DNA from: Plectrocnemia conspersa | Taxonomy: Eukaryota; Arthropoda; Insecta; Trichoptera; Polycentropodidae | Assembly (NCBI GenBank): GCA_009617715.1 | Contig: VTFK01000409.1 | Location: forward strand, 1-64,000 | Direction: 5' to 3' | DNA length: 64,000 nt | Part shown: one piece after another, positions 36,160 to 50,802 of the stretch | Layout of the letters: the number at the start of each line of letters is the position of its first letter | Numbering within the stretch: the stretch's first letter is position 1 | Notes under the pieces: model-generated | Told to the model about the DNA's origin: nothing | Databases searched by the model: none | What the model saw: only the letters and a program-made list of their open reading frames with translations | Made by a program: the position numbers and the translations under genes

Positions 36160-36560
36160 TTAAATAAATATATTGGAGGCATTGGATTATATTTACCATC
36201 GATGGCTATTTTCGCCGCCAGATTTTCCAATTTTTCCATCAATCATTCGCTTTTTTTGTCTAGTAGGAAAAATGCGGAATATCAGACAGACAATTTCGGC
36301 AATTCATTGTCGCCGCTCCTTCGCAGAAATCGCATACGCTCCCGGGCAATTCCCATTTTCTCGCTCTTTCTCTCCCCCCGTATCATTTGTATTCACGGCT
36401 TTTTAATGTCGTTATTTCTCGCGTGCTCTGTGAGGAATGTCGAGATTTTTTCTGAAGGATCAACGGCTGGAGAAATTGCGAAAAAGCTCTATAAACGGAT
36501 TCCACTTTTGAAACAACAACCGTTCGATTGAGAGAAATTCAAATCGTTCTATCAATGTAC
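36160..36560. promoter_or_regulatory. GC-richer block with two overlapping open frames
   Basis: Two plus frames overlap (36173-36406, 77 codons; 36202-36531, 109 codons). Neither resembles a known domain. Both are Arg/Ser/Phe/Pro-rich because the strand is pyrimidine-rich (TCTCGCTCTTTCTCTCCCCC). The texture is complex, with TACCATCGATGGC, GCCGCCAG and GCTCCCGGGCAATT. I favour conserved non-coding DNA over an exon; the 109-codon frame is kept as a weak alternative. Confidence 0.28.
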
Positions 36561-39335
36561 ATATGCGATACAGCTATCATAACTATTGCTTTAAGAGATT
36601 TATAGGAACATATTTTTTTAAACATACACAGATTTGAGCTTTTAAATAAAAATCAAAATTATAAGCTAATTTGATATGATAAAAAATACTTTAAAACCCG
36701 AAATGAGCAGTAAAGACTAAACTCAATATGAAAAACACAGAAACGTATTGAAAATTTTTGTTTAATTAAAACTTTACTAATACAAGTTTTTTATCAGTTA
36801 AATTCAGTCGGTGAAAGTTTATAAAATAAAATTATTAAAAATATTTAAGGAGTTAAAAATAAAAATATATTGGTTTGATAACGTTTTTATACATTTTTCA
36901 CATTTATATATTTTATAAAGATTGAAAAAAATTGTTTCTTAAAGTTACAATAAAATATGTTTATTATATAATTCTTAAATTAAAATGAATAGGTCAAATG
37001 TATACATAATTTGCTTAATATAATAATTATAACATCTTTAATTAGTCTTGTATATAAAAATGTAAATTTTGTGTTACGGATAATGTTGTATATAAATATA
37101 TATGAATAATCAATGCACTGTCTTTATAATAACAATAAATAATTTTTTTTTTGTAATTATTCTTAACAAATACATAATTTATCTTAGTAATTTATTTTAC
37201 CAAAAAAATTGAGTTATTTGTATTATATGTTCCGTTATTGCTATTATAATAATTTAATTTATTTAATTTTTAATTTAAACAATTATCTTATACAATATAT
37301 TAATATGCTTCTTTAGCAACGACTTCCAATTTAAATATTTCTTCGTAACAAGTAATTTGTAATATAATATTCTCTTATCATATGAAATAAACGATTTTCT
37401 ACGTTATTTACCTATAATTGTTCATACAATTCAATATATTCCAATATACGCTTTGCTCACAAATCAATATGTATATAAGTGGAATGTTTAATAAACGTTG
37501 CCATATATGTATACTAATTACGATTTATTGACAGTGACTATGCTAATATTTTATTTTATTAAACTAATTAAGATATAATTTTATAAAAATATATTTATAT
37601 AAATAGAATGCTTTTCAAAAGCAAGTTATTAGATAATCAAAGTATTATTTATAATATGCCAATACCACTATTTTTTATATTATATAATTTTTAAATAAAT
37701 TGGGAAGATTTATTAATCCGCGCAGTGCGAAATTTCCCAATAAGTAGCTCTTATATGAAAGTATTTTTTAACAGCTTGCTTCCGAATCAACCGATTTCCA
37801 CGATAAGATTTATATTGACTATCGATATTCGTCAAAAATACAAAAAATTCGTCAAATATACATACAAATTTCCTGATTCAATAAGTGCATGTTTTTATAT
37901 ATTTGATCTAAAATTTATAGAAAATAAGTTTAGTGTAAAACGCATGGGTTATTTAATATGTAACTGAATTGAGGAAGTATATTAGACCGCGAATTAGGTT
38001 ACGGGATATTCGTAAATATTTTATCAATTTTGGTATCAATCCAGAATAATATAACTGCAATGCAAATTTATTATTTATTTTATCAGGAGATTGTAAACTC
38101 AACTTCGTTTATTTATGTTACTTTTTGAGGTTTGCAAAATTCATTAAGCGGTAATAATAATATGTTCAGACTGCCTCTGTTATTTTTAAATAATTAACTA
38201 CACATATAGTTATTTTCAATAATGATTAGAATCAGAGTTTAATCAAAATTTAATAAATCATATTGCAAAATATAGTAGAATAATATAATAAACATTAAAT
38301 ATAGAACTTTATTAAAAGTTATTTAGCAAGATCATTGATTTCGATTTAATTTTATCAGATCATCGTAAATTTGTAAACGAAAACAAATACACAAATATAA
38401 TAAGTATACACTATGGAATATCCGTTGCTATAGATATATATTTGTAAGAAAAGTAATACTATGATCGGAATCCTTGGAAATGTAAGGTTCCGTTAACACG
38501 TTCGAAGTCAGTCAAACTTTACTCAAGTATTACTACAGCTTAGTTATCTTGGCATAAGTTGTGTTATTACAGAATAAAACAATCCGCACCAATTCTCTAT
38601 CCAACTAGAAGATATTTATATTATTGCGTAACGTAATATAGTATGACACTTTAATCTCTTATAAACCTCCTAGTTTAAAGGTGGTCTGAAAATATTTTTA
38701 GTACCCGCTAGAATAAGGTTAAAAACATATTATTTATTATTTAAATATTGGAACAAATATTTAATTACGAATAAATATTGCCTGAAATTTTATTGCTCTT
38801 ATAACCACATTAAAAATATATATTTTTTATTTTATATAAATAACATGAAAATAATTTACCAATTTAGACTACACGTGTTAATCTTAATAAATTGCCAATA
38901 TAATAGATATATTAAATAGAAAATAATTTTCTTAATCCAAGTAGATAACCTCATCATTTATTTTCAATATTGGTAACACCCATATATTATTAATAAATAA
39001 TATAAATAATACATAGCAAAGTTGCCTAATATAAAGCAATGGTAATTACGGCATTGAGCAAGTATGTGATTAAAGAAACAATATTGCAAATATATGATTT
39101 ATATTTTATTATTTCATCTTTTATTTATTTTTTTCTACGTTGTTAATCGTATTCTATTGTGTTTTCCTTTTTATAATCGTCTCTTTATTTTGCTGTATCT
39201 TATAACGATGCTTAAGTTCAACCTATCAAACTTTATAAAATATTATAATGTATGTATTTATGCGTACAAATTTGATCGTTTGTTTTTTGGCAAACAAAGG
39301 TTTCAATGGTTGAACAAATAAAAAATCTTAAAGAG
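36561..39335. other. AT-rich non-coding stretch
   Basis: The 80-codon plus frame at 37725-37967 is not protein-like to my eye and has no family match. A mixed patch at 38455-38700 gave no hit. Confidence 0.55.
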
Positions 39336-39339
39336 GGCT

Positions 39340-39960
39340 CATCAGGTATGAGCACTAATGTAAGCGTCCATTATGAGAACACCGCCCAGTTTTTTTAATC
39401 GAATTTTTCCCATTCTTTGTCGGTTTTGTTTGTCGAAAAATTGAATTTAAATACGAATACACACGTTTGAAGAGTTTTTTTTTCTGAATATTGAACACAC
39501 GCGCAATTGCGTATTCAAATCTCGTTTGTAGGAATAAAGAAAAGGGGGATTTTTTTTTAAAACGTCACGTTCACCTAGCCCTGGGGCACAGAAGGACAAG
39601 AAAGAATTGTTAAAAAATGTACCTACTCATGGATGGAAAAGTCTCAGATCGAAAATTTAATCCCAAGGTCCGAAAAAATGAATTCCAAAGTGGATGGATA
39701 GGATTTTCATCCCGCCCCACGGCGGATCTTCGCAAAAAGAATCCGAACGATTTGCAAAACAATTTCGAATGCGATTTTTCTCATCGCTCGTAAACTTATT
39801 CCCTGCACTACTCGCATTTTCCTACTACGCTTTTACGAAAGCGATGCTTCAAAACATAAATTACTTTATCAAATGCAAATGTGTTATAACTTGAACGAAA
39901 CGCAATTTATCCAACAATAACTTCGTTAACGCTTCACCCTTGAAAGTTGTTTAATTTAGA
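39340..39960. promoter_or_regulatory. Candidate conserved non-coding block
   Basis: About 600 bp of complex sequence with CpG and few homopolymers apart from two T/A runs (AACACCGCCCAG, CACACGCGCAATTGCG, CCCGCCCCACGGCGGATC). A 66-codon plus frame (39694-39894) crosses it without domain resemblance. Regulatory call by texture. Confidence 0.25.
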
Positions 39961-42900
39961 GCGATCTACGCTTTTGACCCAACAATCTACCTACAATTAA
40001 GAATTGTTAACGAGGATATAGTCGACCGAAGTTGATGATACTTGAACCAAATGATATGCAAATGACATTTTATAACTGTATTTTATCAGTGTAGATTTTA
40101 TAGCATACCGATCGCGTATATTTTTTAAATTAATCAACAATCTATTTTAATCAATACTTTGGTAAATTCTAAGAATAGTATACAAGCAAATTTCTGTTTT
40201 ATTAATACAAAAAAAAAGAAATAAAAATATTACTAGACATATAATTAAACTTGGTTTGTTGTAAAATAAATTACGCTTCAGGCTTTGAGCTTACTAAAAG
40301 TCAATGACGATACATTCAGACTGACACCACCTTAGTAGCCTTTCCTCTTCAATCGTTAGATTTTTGTACTGTCAGTAGTTTAGTTTTAAGACGCTTTTAT
40401 CACACGCATACTTTTATAAAAAAAAAACAGTTTACATTTAAAAAAAACTATATATACATAAATATAATTAAATTTAATTTAAATTTAAATTTTTAAAAAC
40501 ATATAATACTACCTTATTACCTTTTATTTATTTTTAAAATATTCACGATACTAGTACATAAATGTATCAATTTATTTTTTTAAGTTAATGGATAATATAG
40601 TGACAATAGTAATTATTAATAATAACGTACTTTTAAAATTAAATATTATACTTTTTATTTATACCTTTCCACTTTTTTAATATAACATTACGCTTATGTG
40701 CAAATTCATTGCTAAAAATATATTACAAATATGGTAAAACATTTTTCACGTTCGGCGTAAGATTTGATGGATTGGTATTTCCTAAATATATTACTGGGCC
40801 TCTTAAACCGTTATATAATTTTTTCCAAAGCAACATATGCTCATATATAGGTTCTGAATACCGTTTTTACTAAATAATATCTACGTGTTATCTTGAAATG
40901 AACTGCGAGAAATAATAACGCATAGTTTACCTAATGAAATTGTACGGGTAGAAGTATAGTTTTTAATTCAATAGTTTAGTTAATTCACTCTCGTGCCAAT
41001 TTTAGATACAAATTGCATAATTAATTACCGTTAACTAACCTATTTGCAACTGAGGCTTTCGACGACACTGTTTAACCGCAAATCTGAATACTCTCAGATG
41101 TCTAGTTCTGCTTTTCGACTAGCAAACTCACTAGATTCAACATAATTAATTAAATTATGCTAGTTTATATTACTCACTTGCTATTTACAACATTTAAAAT
41201 ATACTCAATATGTTATATATCATTATTAATATTATTATTCTTAGTCCATAAAAAAACTTTTTTGTTACTTTTAATAGGATTATGTTAATGTTATTTAGCA
41301 TGAATAATGTACAGAGCATATTAACACATTTAATAATAATTTATATTCTAAATATATATATATTTGTTTTAAAAGTGAAAGTAAAACTCGAGTGGAAGAA
41401 AAGCGGAAGAGTAATTATTCTAACCGTAGAGAAAAAAATATATAATCCACTGCAATTTTTTTTTCTTACCAGTTTATTTACTTTAATTACTTGTTACAAT
41501 TTATTTGTAGACTGTGTATTTAAAATATATGCAATTAATTAAATTTATATCACTTAACTTATTTCTTTAAATTAATTATAAACCCATTTTAAAAATATTA
41601 TTACTATCGTTTGCAGCTTTATAGGACATACATAATAAAATGGCAAATATTTATTTTTTATTAATAATATAACATCCTATATAAATTTTAGAAATATCCT
41701 TATGTCTGATAATTTATTAAAAGTACTCTCGTTGATTAATTACGAGTACGATGTCATTTATTTTGCTTATTGCTCAAATAACACATAATTCTTCGCAAGC
41801 ATTATAATAATTTGAAAGGAATATTTGCTAATAATAATAAGTAGCGAGATAAGTCTTAGCGATGAAATATTTGAATAAATAAGTAAAATTAAATTTATTG
41901 CTATCATGACATTGCTTGTAAAAATACAAATTTAATTTGCAAAATTATATAAAAATGTACATTTTATTTAATTTTACAACCTCTTTTTATTTTCCATAAC
42001 TTTACGTATAGTTTTAAAACATAAATAATAAGCATCTGATTAATTAATATGAAATGTTAAGGCAAATATTTGACACAATCTTACACACATTAACTTTTTG
42101 AACACATAATCAGAAAATCTAATACAACAACTTAGCTCAATTTAATTATGTATGTTTTTGTTATAAGTTATTTTAAAAAATCTCAGTAATTTTAATCTAT
42201 ATGGTGCTATTTTTTTCGTATAAATATTAAGAGTGTTTTATAAGATCTATATAAGATAAGTCTACATTTTTCTTTTAGAGTTGAATTTATTAAAGAAAAT
42301 AAGGGGTACAATAATGTTAACTTGTGATACGCTTTAACACTAGCGCCTAATATAAATTTATAAAAAAATTACATATGTGGGACAGCACAATATATTTATG
42401 ATGATGTTATCTTTGATTTTATTTATTGAAATTTTCTGCATAATTTGTTTTTCATTCTTTTGCTTTGTCAAAACATTAAAAATCAATAAAATGAAACTTT
42501 AATATACCATATATTTTATTTTTATATACTCTTAATTTTAACGAATATAATACAAGTAAAATAAATATAGTTAATATGTGTAATAAGTTATGTCTCAACG
42601 TACATTTGTGAGAATTTGCAATATATCATACGACTAAGCACACGTTTCTGACTTTTCATTAGAAAATAGCCCCAAGTCTATTTAATCTTCACAATGGAAG
42701 TAAAGTACTTAAAGAATTGTTTACTTAGAACAAGAGAGCTGTGAATTTCGCAAACGACAAGCCTACGCGAATATGCGTGATACTGAGATATGCATATTGT
42801 TGTTATGAGAGTTTGTTTTATAGAATCTATTATAACATGCGTTTCTACACATGTATGTACGTAAATTTGATGTAGTATCTTAGTAAACAATACTTGTGAT

Positions 42901-43265
42901 GTAACTAAAGTTCGTCGACGTGTCTCAGACACTTCTCGTACTTTATACATTTATCTTACTCTGATGCCGATGTTTGAACACCGCAATTTATGTGACGTAG
43001 TATCTTTTCTAAAATTTTCTCATACTCCTTCCATCTCTCCTACCCCTTTATGTTAGTTTCATTTTTCATTATGTCTAATAGAAATTTCTATCACGACGCA
43101 ATCGATTATATAGCCGTGCGAGAAGAGGATAATATATTTTTTATTCTCATATACAATAAGATCTTAAAATATTTTTCGTGTCAGACTCATAAACCTCATT
43201 GAATATTTAACTTGTTTACTAATCTTATATAATAATAGCTCATCTCACCCCTCGATATTTTATTC
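39961..43265. other. Mostly AT-rich non-coding stretch
   Basis: Frames at 41282-41542 (plus) and 42678-42950 (minus, 90 codons) have no family resemblance. A short complex patch near 40285-40400 may belong with the enhancer-like blocks. Confidence 0.5.
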
Positions 43266-43270
43266 AGCAT

Positions 43271-43366
43271 AAAATCAACAATAAGCCCATCGAAAATATA
43301 TCACCATTGTCTGCCTTGAAAATCAACAATAAGCCCATCGAAAATATATCACCATTGTAAGCCTTG
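43271..43366. repeat. 48-bp tandem duplication, two units
   Basis: The unit AAAATCAACAATAAGCCCAT and onward (43271-43318) is repeated immediately at 43319-43366. The only difference is CTG against AAG near the end of each unit, just before CCTTG. It is a recent local duplication, probably polymorphic. Confidence 0.95.
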
Positions 43367-43369
43367 TTA

Positions 43370-45025
43370 CTATACAGAATCGATTATATTTTATGCCCTT
43401 ATCGACCTTAATTTTTAGCGTGAAATATATTACACCCATATAACCCATATCGTAACTTTATAAGGCATCACAGCGTTAAATAAATATTAGCTGGTAAAGA
43501 CCAGATTCTTTATTTGATTTTTCAAATTATTATTTATAGTCGAAGCCTTGTTACTAAAAAAACGAGATCTAATGCTAAAGTGCAATTTTACTGATTACCC
43601 TTTTTTGGCTCTCCCCTGATTATGCTGTCCAAAAAAGTGTTTTGTTTACTATTTTACACCTTTACACTACCCACCACAAGTTTTCATTGATTTAATTATC
43701 TACAAGCCACACGACCAATAAACCCAAGAATTCATTGCATACATACATATTATATAAGAATAGTTAAACAATGAATTAGAGTGTCTAATATTTATTTCTT
43801 TCCAGTTCAAGGCCAAAGTCATTTACCTGGGTATCTTTAAATTTGTTCTTATTTTTATTTATTTATTTTTTAGCCAAAAAAAAAGTAAGAAAAAAAACTT
43901 TTTGTTTCTTATTAAATTAGCTTTTTTTTAATATTTATGTTATTTTATTAAGGTTTTTAACTAATGGGTTAGAATGATTTTTATTTCTGTCATGGTAATT
44001 TACTTTAAGTTTATCGAAATAATCACGTAAAGTGTCTATTTTTAAATCTTTATGTATATTTGAGTTTCAGACATACATTTTGATGAGTTTGTAGTGATTT
44101 ACAATGAATAACGATTATTTTAAATTAATTCTTTTTTAACCCTAGACTTGCATGAAGAAATTAAAAGTAGAATCGCAATGAAAAAAAATGCGATGGAGAT
44201 GATCATAAAAGTATGGATAGATTAAGGTTTTTCATATAATATATTTTAGAAACGTAGACCATAAGGACATCAAATTAAGACAGGAATATGGTGCTAAAAA
44301 ATAAGTTAACAATATTCCAAAATATCTAAATATAATATTTAGTTGAATTTAATACTAAATCTTCCGTTTTCTACAACTTAAAATTATATTATTGAGTACG
44401 TGCTTTTGGATAATTTGTTAAAGCAAATATATTGCAGAAACTTTTGTCAGTTGTTTCGCTTATCTTGTTTATTATTTTTCTGAAAAATAATTGTTTTTTA
44501 CTATTAAAATAATTTGATTTAAGAATGTGTCATAATAATCCTATCGTTATATTTTTAATTAAAATATAAATATTAGAATGAAAATTGCGCTTATACTTAA
44601 CATTTAGATGTTTTTCCCTAGTTCCACTTTAGTCATAATCCACGCATTTCCACTGATATTTACATATGTAGAACATACATACATACATGCATATTATACA
44701 TACATACGTGACAACACAGCGACAATGAATCGCGCAGAAAAGCTTTGTTACATAATTTACCTGCTAAGTCTTTGTAGCTCTCTTTTGTTACGTCTTCTTC
44801 AATTTACACGACTTTCCATTGCCTTAGGGCAGTAAGTTTCATCCACAATTATGTTTCAGTTTCTTTGTAGAATGCAAAAAAGAGTTATTGCAATATTTAT
44901 AAAAAATAATATATCCCAAATAAGCGCATAGTAATATAATGTATATAAATATATAACATTTAAAAGCTTACTTTTTTTATAATAAATATCGTTCTAATTT
45001 GTTTATTATTTATCACATGTTCTAT
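43370..45025. other. AT-rich non-coding stretch
   Basis: Contains TACATACATACATGCAT-type microsatellite text near 44675-44710. No gene was recognised. Confidence 0.55.
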
Positions 45026-45029
45026 TTTG

Positions 45030-45400
45030 CCATCTAGTCGTTTAAAGCTCAGACACATGGAATTCCAATATCATTCACAGCAAAATATCCCAATCGATTT
45101 GTGTTCCAGTTGTCAGTTTTTTTCCATTCACCCTCTTCAAGTGTAACTGACATGCCGAATCGATCGGACCCAGTTAAACATTTTAACTTAATCAAACTGG
45201 AATATTTGACTGATGCCAGCGTATATAATTAACAGTTTTCACCCCTCGCTGACTTTGTGAACCAATGCTGATCTTAATTAAACCAAATATGTCTGTGTGT
45301 TCAACGATATTGAAATTGTGCGAGATGCTTTATCATTGGTAATAAACGTTCCATGCATTGGTACATACTAAACATCATGTGCTAAATGTAATGCTTGTGT
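45030..45400. promoter_or_regulatory. Candidate conserved non-coding block
   Basis: Complex, unique sequence (GCCATCTAGTCG, ATGCCGAATCGATCGGACCC, CACCCCTCGCTGAC) between AT-rich flanks. No coding frame and no transposon mark. Texture-based call. Confidence 0.22.
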
Positions 45401-47895
45401 TATATTAGCCGAAACAGATCAAAGACTGTTTTGAGTGATGTGGCGTTTATGTACGTGCTACAGTTAAAAATTAATACATGATTTATCAAACGTCTTACGA
45501 GAGAGGCTTGATTGAAGATCGTTGCCTAGCAATGATGATCCTTTGGTATAAATTGTATTTGCAATAAAATTGCTATTTATAGATAGATAAACTAGATATA
45601 AACTGAAATTAAAAGCGATATTTAGGTATTATTATGTTTTAAAATTAGCTTTTAAAAATTCATTAGAGTTATATGCACTCATGTTATTTAATACATTTAA
45701 ATTGAAAATAAAAAGTCACATAAAAAATAATGTCTTGAATCATTATATCTCTGTAACTTAAAAGGGAAAATAAGAAATAAAACATTGTATATTTTTATTA
45801 TTGTTATTATCAGTTAAATTTAATAAACTAAACGTATGTTTTATTATTTTCTTTGTATATCAGAGAAAAGTCACTTATTTAAAATGTTTATTTTAAAAAA
45901 ATATATTGATAAAACTTTTATCTAAGTTTAAGGGATAAAACTTTCTTTTTAGGCTTTAAATATATTAATGGTGTGAAATTATCACTTAAAATATTTTTTA
46001 TATGTTTTTATAAAACAACTACAAATATATTTAAATATTAAAACAACGTATTTTAACAATAAATTGTCACTTGAAATTTCTCAAATAAAAACTACTATAG
46101 TATTTTTTAAACCGATATTTTTCTGAAAAAAATGAAGAAAAACAATTTGTAAGCAAATTAAAAAGATAACTTTGCAAGTTTCGACAATATAATGTACATT
46201 TTTAAAAAAAAATTATTAAAAATTAATAAGGTAATTTTTTCGCAAAGCGATTTAAAAAAATAATTAGTTTATACATACATACGCTAAATAAAGTATATAT
46301 GCTAAAAAAAGTTTAAATAAACTTGCAAATTTAATTAGTCAACTGAGCAAATTTGTAAAAAAAAATTGGTGAATTTTAAATAAATCGGTACTGGTCCAAG
46401 CAAGTTTATTAAAATTTAATTAAAACTTTTAAATATATTGATATTCCTAAATTTTCTAATAAAAAATAATACTGCTAGTTTTTCAATTAATATTAAAACT
46501 GAAAAAAATTAAATGGAATAAATTTTAAAACATACTGCATATTTATGTATAAATTCTAAAGACAGTGTGAAATAATAAGCCAAGAAAACCAGTTCACTGA
46601 AATACAATATCTACGCCTCAAGGTAGATAATTTCAAATGAGATGTATTTGCTTAAGTCTTCAAAAGGTTTTTAGATACTGCAACTGACATTAGGTTTCAA
46701 ATTTTAATGGCTAATTTTTATAATGACTTTTACTGAATATTTTATTAATTAAATATTTTTTTAAATATTACGAGCTACAAACCTATATTTTGTAAATATT
46801 AATCTCATTTCAATACGTATTTTTATCAATTAATTATTTTAATTAGTATGACATAAACATTCACAAAGCTTAGATAGTGACAATTCATCGACAGCTTAAT
46901 CACAAATTATCTAATTGACTATTGAGAGCATTTAATTATCACACCATATGCATATGTTTAAATTATACGGGTCTAACATAAATGTACTAAGATTAGTAAA
47001 TTTATTATAGATTGTTGAAGTTAGTACATTTGATAGTAAAACATAAAACTGATAAGGGAATACTGAGCAAGCACAGATTTTACGATGTATTTTAATGATG
47101 CAAAATCGTCAGTATTTTATCGTATTAGTAATGTGCTTATTAAAGTGTTTTAACAAGAACTGTAAAACAAAAAATATATTTAAACACAATGCAAGTGTTT
47201 AAAGTAATAATAACGATATTTCATTATTGCCAAAAACACCTATGATTTGTTAAAATATTCGCGGGAACGTGACTGACGGATAATCATTACCCATTCGTTG
47301 CTAATAACTAACTTATTTTAATTAAGAAAAAAATATAGTTTAACTCTGAGCTTGCCACCATGGAAACTCACGCCAAATCGACACAAATGACATTAAGTCT
47401 GAAAAGCCGTCTTTCTATTTCTATTGTGAAATTTTGCCCAGCCTATTCGTTACCTTGAATAGATAGAAAATGCAGAAATAAGTAAATATTATTTTATTGC
47501 ATAATTTTTTTCTGTAACGTAAAAAATAATAATAATAATAAATATTTTTGGTAACGTAAAAATAATTTACATTGGCATATATCGATTAATTCATATTTTT
47601 TTTAATTTAAATATACATATCTAAATATAACAGGTATATTGAATGTATACATATATGTACAAACATATAAATAAATCTCTTTGTACACATCACACACATT
47701 TCGCTTATCAAGCGTTCGTCAGTACGTTGGCAAACAATCAATCACTCCATATGATAATTGTTCCGAATCAAACATTTTTCCAACACCATAAACAATCAAC
47801 CAACCTTAACGAACCCAAATTCGATCGCAATTATTTCTTTAATATTTTATTACAACACAATATGTATCGAGGTATAGATAGATGTAACACACAGT
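45401..47895. other. AT-rich non-coding stretch
   Basis: Long A/T-rich text, with a short (AAT)n run near 47528-47545. The 84-codon frame at 47643-47897 is not protein-like. Confidence 0.55.
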
Positions 47896-47899
47896 AGCC

Positions 47900-48500
47900 C
47901 GCGGTGGTATAAATCAATAGCTTGGCACTTCCAGGTCGGCCGTTCCGTGTGCGATTTTCGTTTTATTTATTTACAAAGGGCTCTTTTATTTGTATGCATT
48001 ATACAAGTGCGGTTCAGACATGATGTGAAGCCCTAATTCGCCTTATAAACCGCTGTCAAAAAACTTTCTATATGCTGATCACGCCCGGCGCTAAAATTCC
48101 AAACAATGAAGGTGGGATGAATTATCGCCGCTGGCTGACTTCGTAGTCGGTAGGAGGTTGCAGGGCTTGCGAAAAGGGCTAATTAAATTGTTGAAACCTT
48201 GGATGTAATCTTGTGTCAGTCTTCTTTCAGGCGACAGACTAATTTATTACCGAGATGGCCCGCATCCTCTCTCTCTCGATGACTTGACGAAAATCTCGCC
48301 TTTTCCTCTGAGCATATTTTTTCACGTCAGATATTTATGCTTTCAGCGCCGAGGGTTGTTGTACGAGTATTGTATAATATAAAAGCTGGAAAGGGTTCTA
48401 TTGAGTGAGATGGCAAAAAAAGGTATACAATATAATAAACCCTACGATTATAAGAGGGATAAATGCGTCGATTGTGCTCAGTGCTCAATTTTTCGTTTTA
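47900..48500. promoter_or_regulatory. Candidate conserved non-coding block
   Basis: One of the longest GC-richer blocks: CCCGCGGTGG, CAGGTCGGCCGTTCCG, CACGCCCGGCGC, ATCGCCGCTGGCTG, GAGATGGCCCGCATCC with a short (CT)n, and CAGCGCCGAGGG. There is no long open frame on either strand, which argues against a coding exon. An untranslated exon or enhancer remains possible. Confidence 0.3.
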
Positions 48501-50800
48501 AAGGTGAGGATGCATAAATACTTTTGTTTATAAATATAAATTATTCCTTTTAAATAGGCTCTTTTTACTTTGGTCGTTTTATGTACAAGATGCCTTTGAA
48601 CCATGAAAGGTTAAAAGATTATAAACAGCGCTTTTCTTATATTTATCCTTCCGTTAGTAATTGATCCTGTGTGGAGAAGAGGAAATTAGAATGAGAGTAA
48701 CAAATACAAATTTAGCTCAAAAATATAATAGTTTGTCTTGTTGAACTTATTAGCTTAATTAAGTAAGAAATTTAATGAGAACCTTCGTAATTAATTATGT
48801 AATATTAAAAATTATATAATATAGGAATATTCTCCATTTTAAAAGGAAACTGCTTTATCGCAATATTTAAGAGATAATATTTTGGAGTTGTAAATTATTT
48901 ATTTAAATTATCTTTTTTATTATTAGAGATGTGTGAGTTAACTTAAAATGTGAAATACATATTGACTCTAATGTCAAATATTACTCGAGTTATTCAAAAA
49001 TATGTATATATATGTACATATGTCAGGACCACTCATAATTGCCGCGTCTCAATTTATTCTACAAGACAAATAATGAATTTGTAACCTTTGCGAAACAAAG
49101 CGGTCTTTCTTATGTGAAAAATAGAACACCAGCTATGTATCTTTTTATCAAAATTTACACTTTAAAAAAATGTTTTTAATTCAACAAGTTCTTTATTCGT
49201 TTATATTTGTTTATAATTTTTATTTGTGATTTTAATATTATATTTTAAATTTTTACCTTAATCTACAACATTTTTAATTTCCTAAAATTATAAATATAGT
49301 CTAGATTATTAGACAAATTATTTATAGAAGGAAAGTTGACAATAACCTCTCTGCGAATGTATAATGTGCACTAAGATAAAATCTCATCTTTGCCAAACTT
49401 CATATCATATCAGTTAAAATCAAAGATTTTAATTCCGTTTAAGACCATGTAGATCTACTTTCATTTTTTCGATCGTATAAAAAGCAAAACACCGTCATAT
49501 AAACCTTCTGTTAAAACTATAACTTGCTTCGGACTTTATTTTAATTTATATACTGTCACGTTTTAACTATTGTGACTATTTGGTAATCCAGGTACCGCTT
49601 GGTAGATCTATCTGATTTAATTAATTGCCTAAATTATTATATGTATGCTAATATATAAATGTGAATCAGGTGTCAGGAGTCTGCTACATCACTATGGATG
49701 GATCATAGTGATGTAGCAGATTGTAGTTCCAAGTTGTCCCAATGCGTTATTATGTCTTTATGATGTTCTAAGCGACATACCGTCGCTGCTTTTGATGAAT
49801 ACTAAATGAAGCCTGCGAACCCTTTTATATGCTTAGTGCGAGCGGCTTTGGCATATGGTAAATGGATTTACTTCAACTTATCAGACGAAAGGGTCAATTT
49901 TTTTCCCTTGGATGCGTGTATATAATTTTAATTGAATAGCCAATATTTTAAACCTAATAATGTGATTTTTAATTGTAGGTATAGAATATAAAAAAATAAA
50001 GACAATAATCTTAGTTTAAAGCCGGACAAATAGTTTCTAAATATACGCTATTTTAAACTATTTGAATAACGAATATTAAACGATCAAATATTAAAATATA
50101 TTATATTTACAAAGTTATGAAGAGTCGAAAATTACGGTATAAATATCGAATAAATGTTTACATATATTAAAAGTATAAAGAATTTTTTTTAAATAATAGA
50201 GCATTCAATGTTTTAAGCTTTAAATAAATACAAAAAAAAATTAATTATTTTTGCTGCCAAAAACACTCATTTAGTTGCTGTTTATGTGGACGTCATTTTT
50301 AGATATAGATTGCAACAAAAAACTATTACTTTAATTAGATGTAAAATTTTACATAATTTGTATTAAGTAAAAAGATATAGAAAATTTTAATATCAGTCAT
50401 TAAAAAAGTTTACAGGTGTATAACATTAGGTCAGAAACGAGTAATTTTTAGAATTTCGACAATTATAAAGTTTTTTTTTAGTCATATTTTGCATGCGACT
50501 GCTTGTTTGTTGTCTTTTAGCCTTGCTATGGATGTTATAAATAACTTGAAGATGAAAAAAATATTTTTTTAAAACAAAAATACACCGCAGCAGCATATCT
50601 ACCTGCTTCAACAAACTGCGTTCTTAGATCAGTGTAATATTTATCTACAATAGAAACAAAAAAATCCAAATATGAATAAATACTTAGCAAATATTATATA
50701 TTCGGATTTGAGTTTCTAGTGACAATAGTATAAAAATCCCTAATTAATTTTTCCAATTACATTATTTTGGCATAACAATTTTATATAAAATGTTTATTGT
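48501..50800. other. Mostly AT-rich non-coding stretch
   Basis: Includes the hairpin at 49680-49720 and a small mixed patch at 49735-49860. No gene was recognised. Confidence 0.5.
49680..49720. repeat. Perfect 17-bp inverted repeat, 7-nt loop
   Basis: TCTGCTACATCACTATG (49680-49696) and CATAGTGATGTAGCAGA (49704-49720) are exact reverse complements around GATGGAT. The stem does not extend further, is not followed by a T-run, and is shorter than a pre-miRNA stem. No flanking duplication was found. Confidence 0.95.
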
Positions 50801-50802
50801 TT

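Noticed and set aside
42678..42950. 90-codon minus frame
   Set aside because: No domain, start context or conservation clue; the length is within chance for the window.
47643..47897. 84-codon plus frame
   Set aside because: Composition is driven by CA/TA-rich text, with no domain resemblance and no splice or promoter context.
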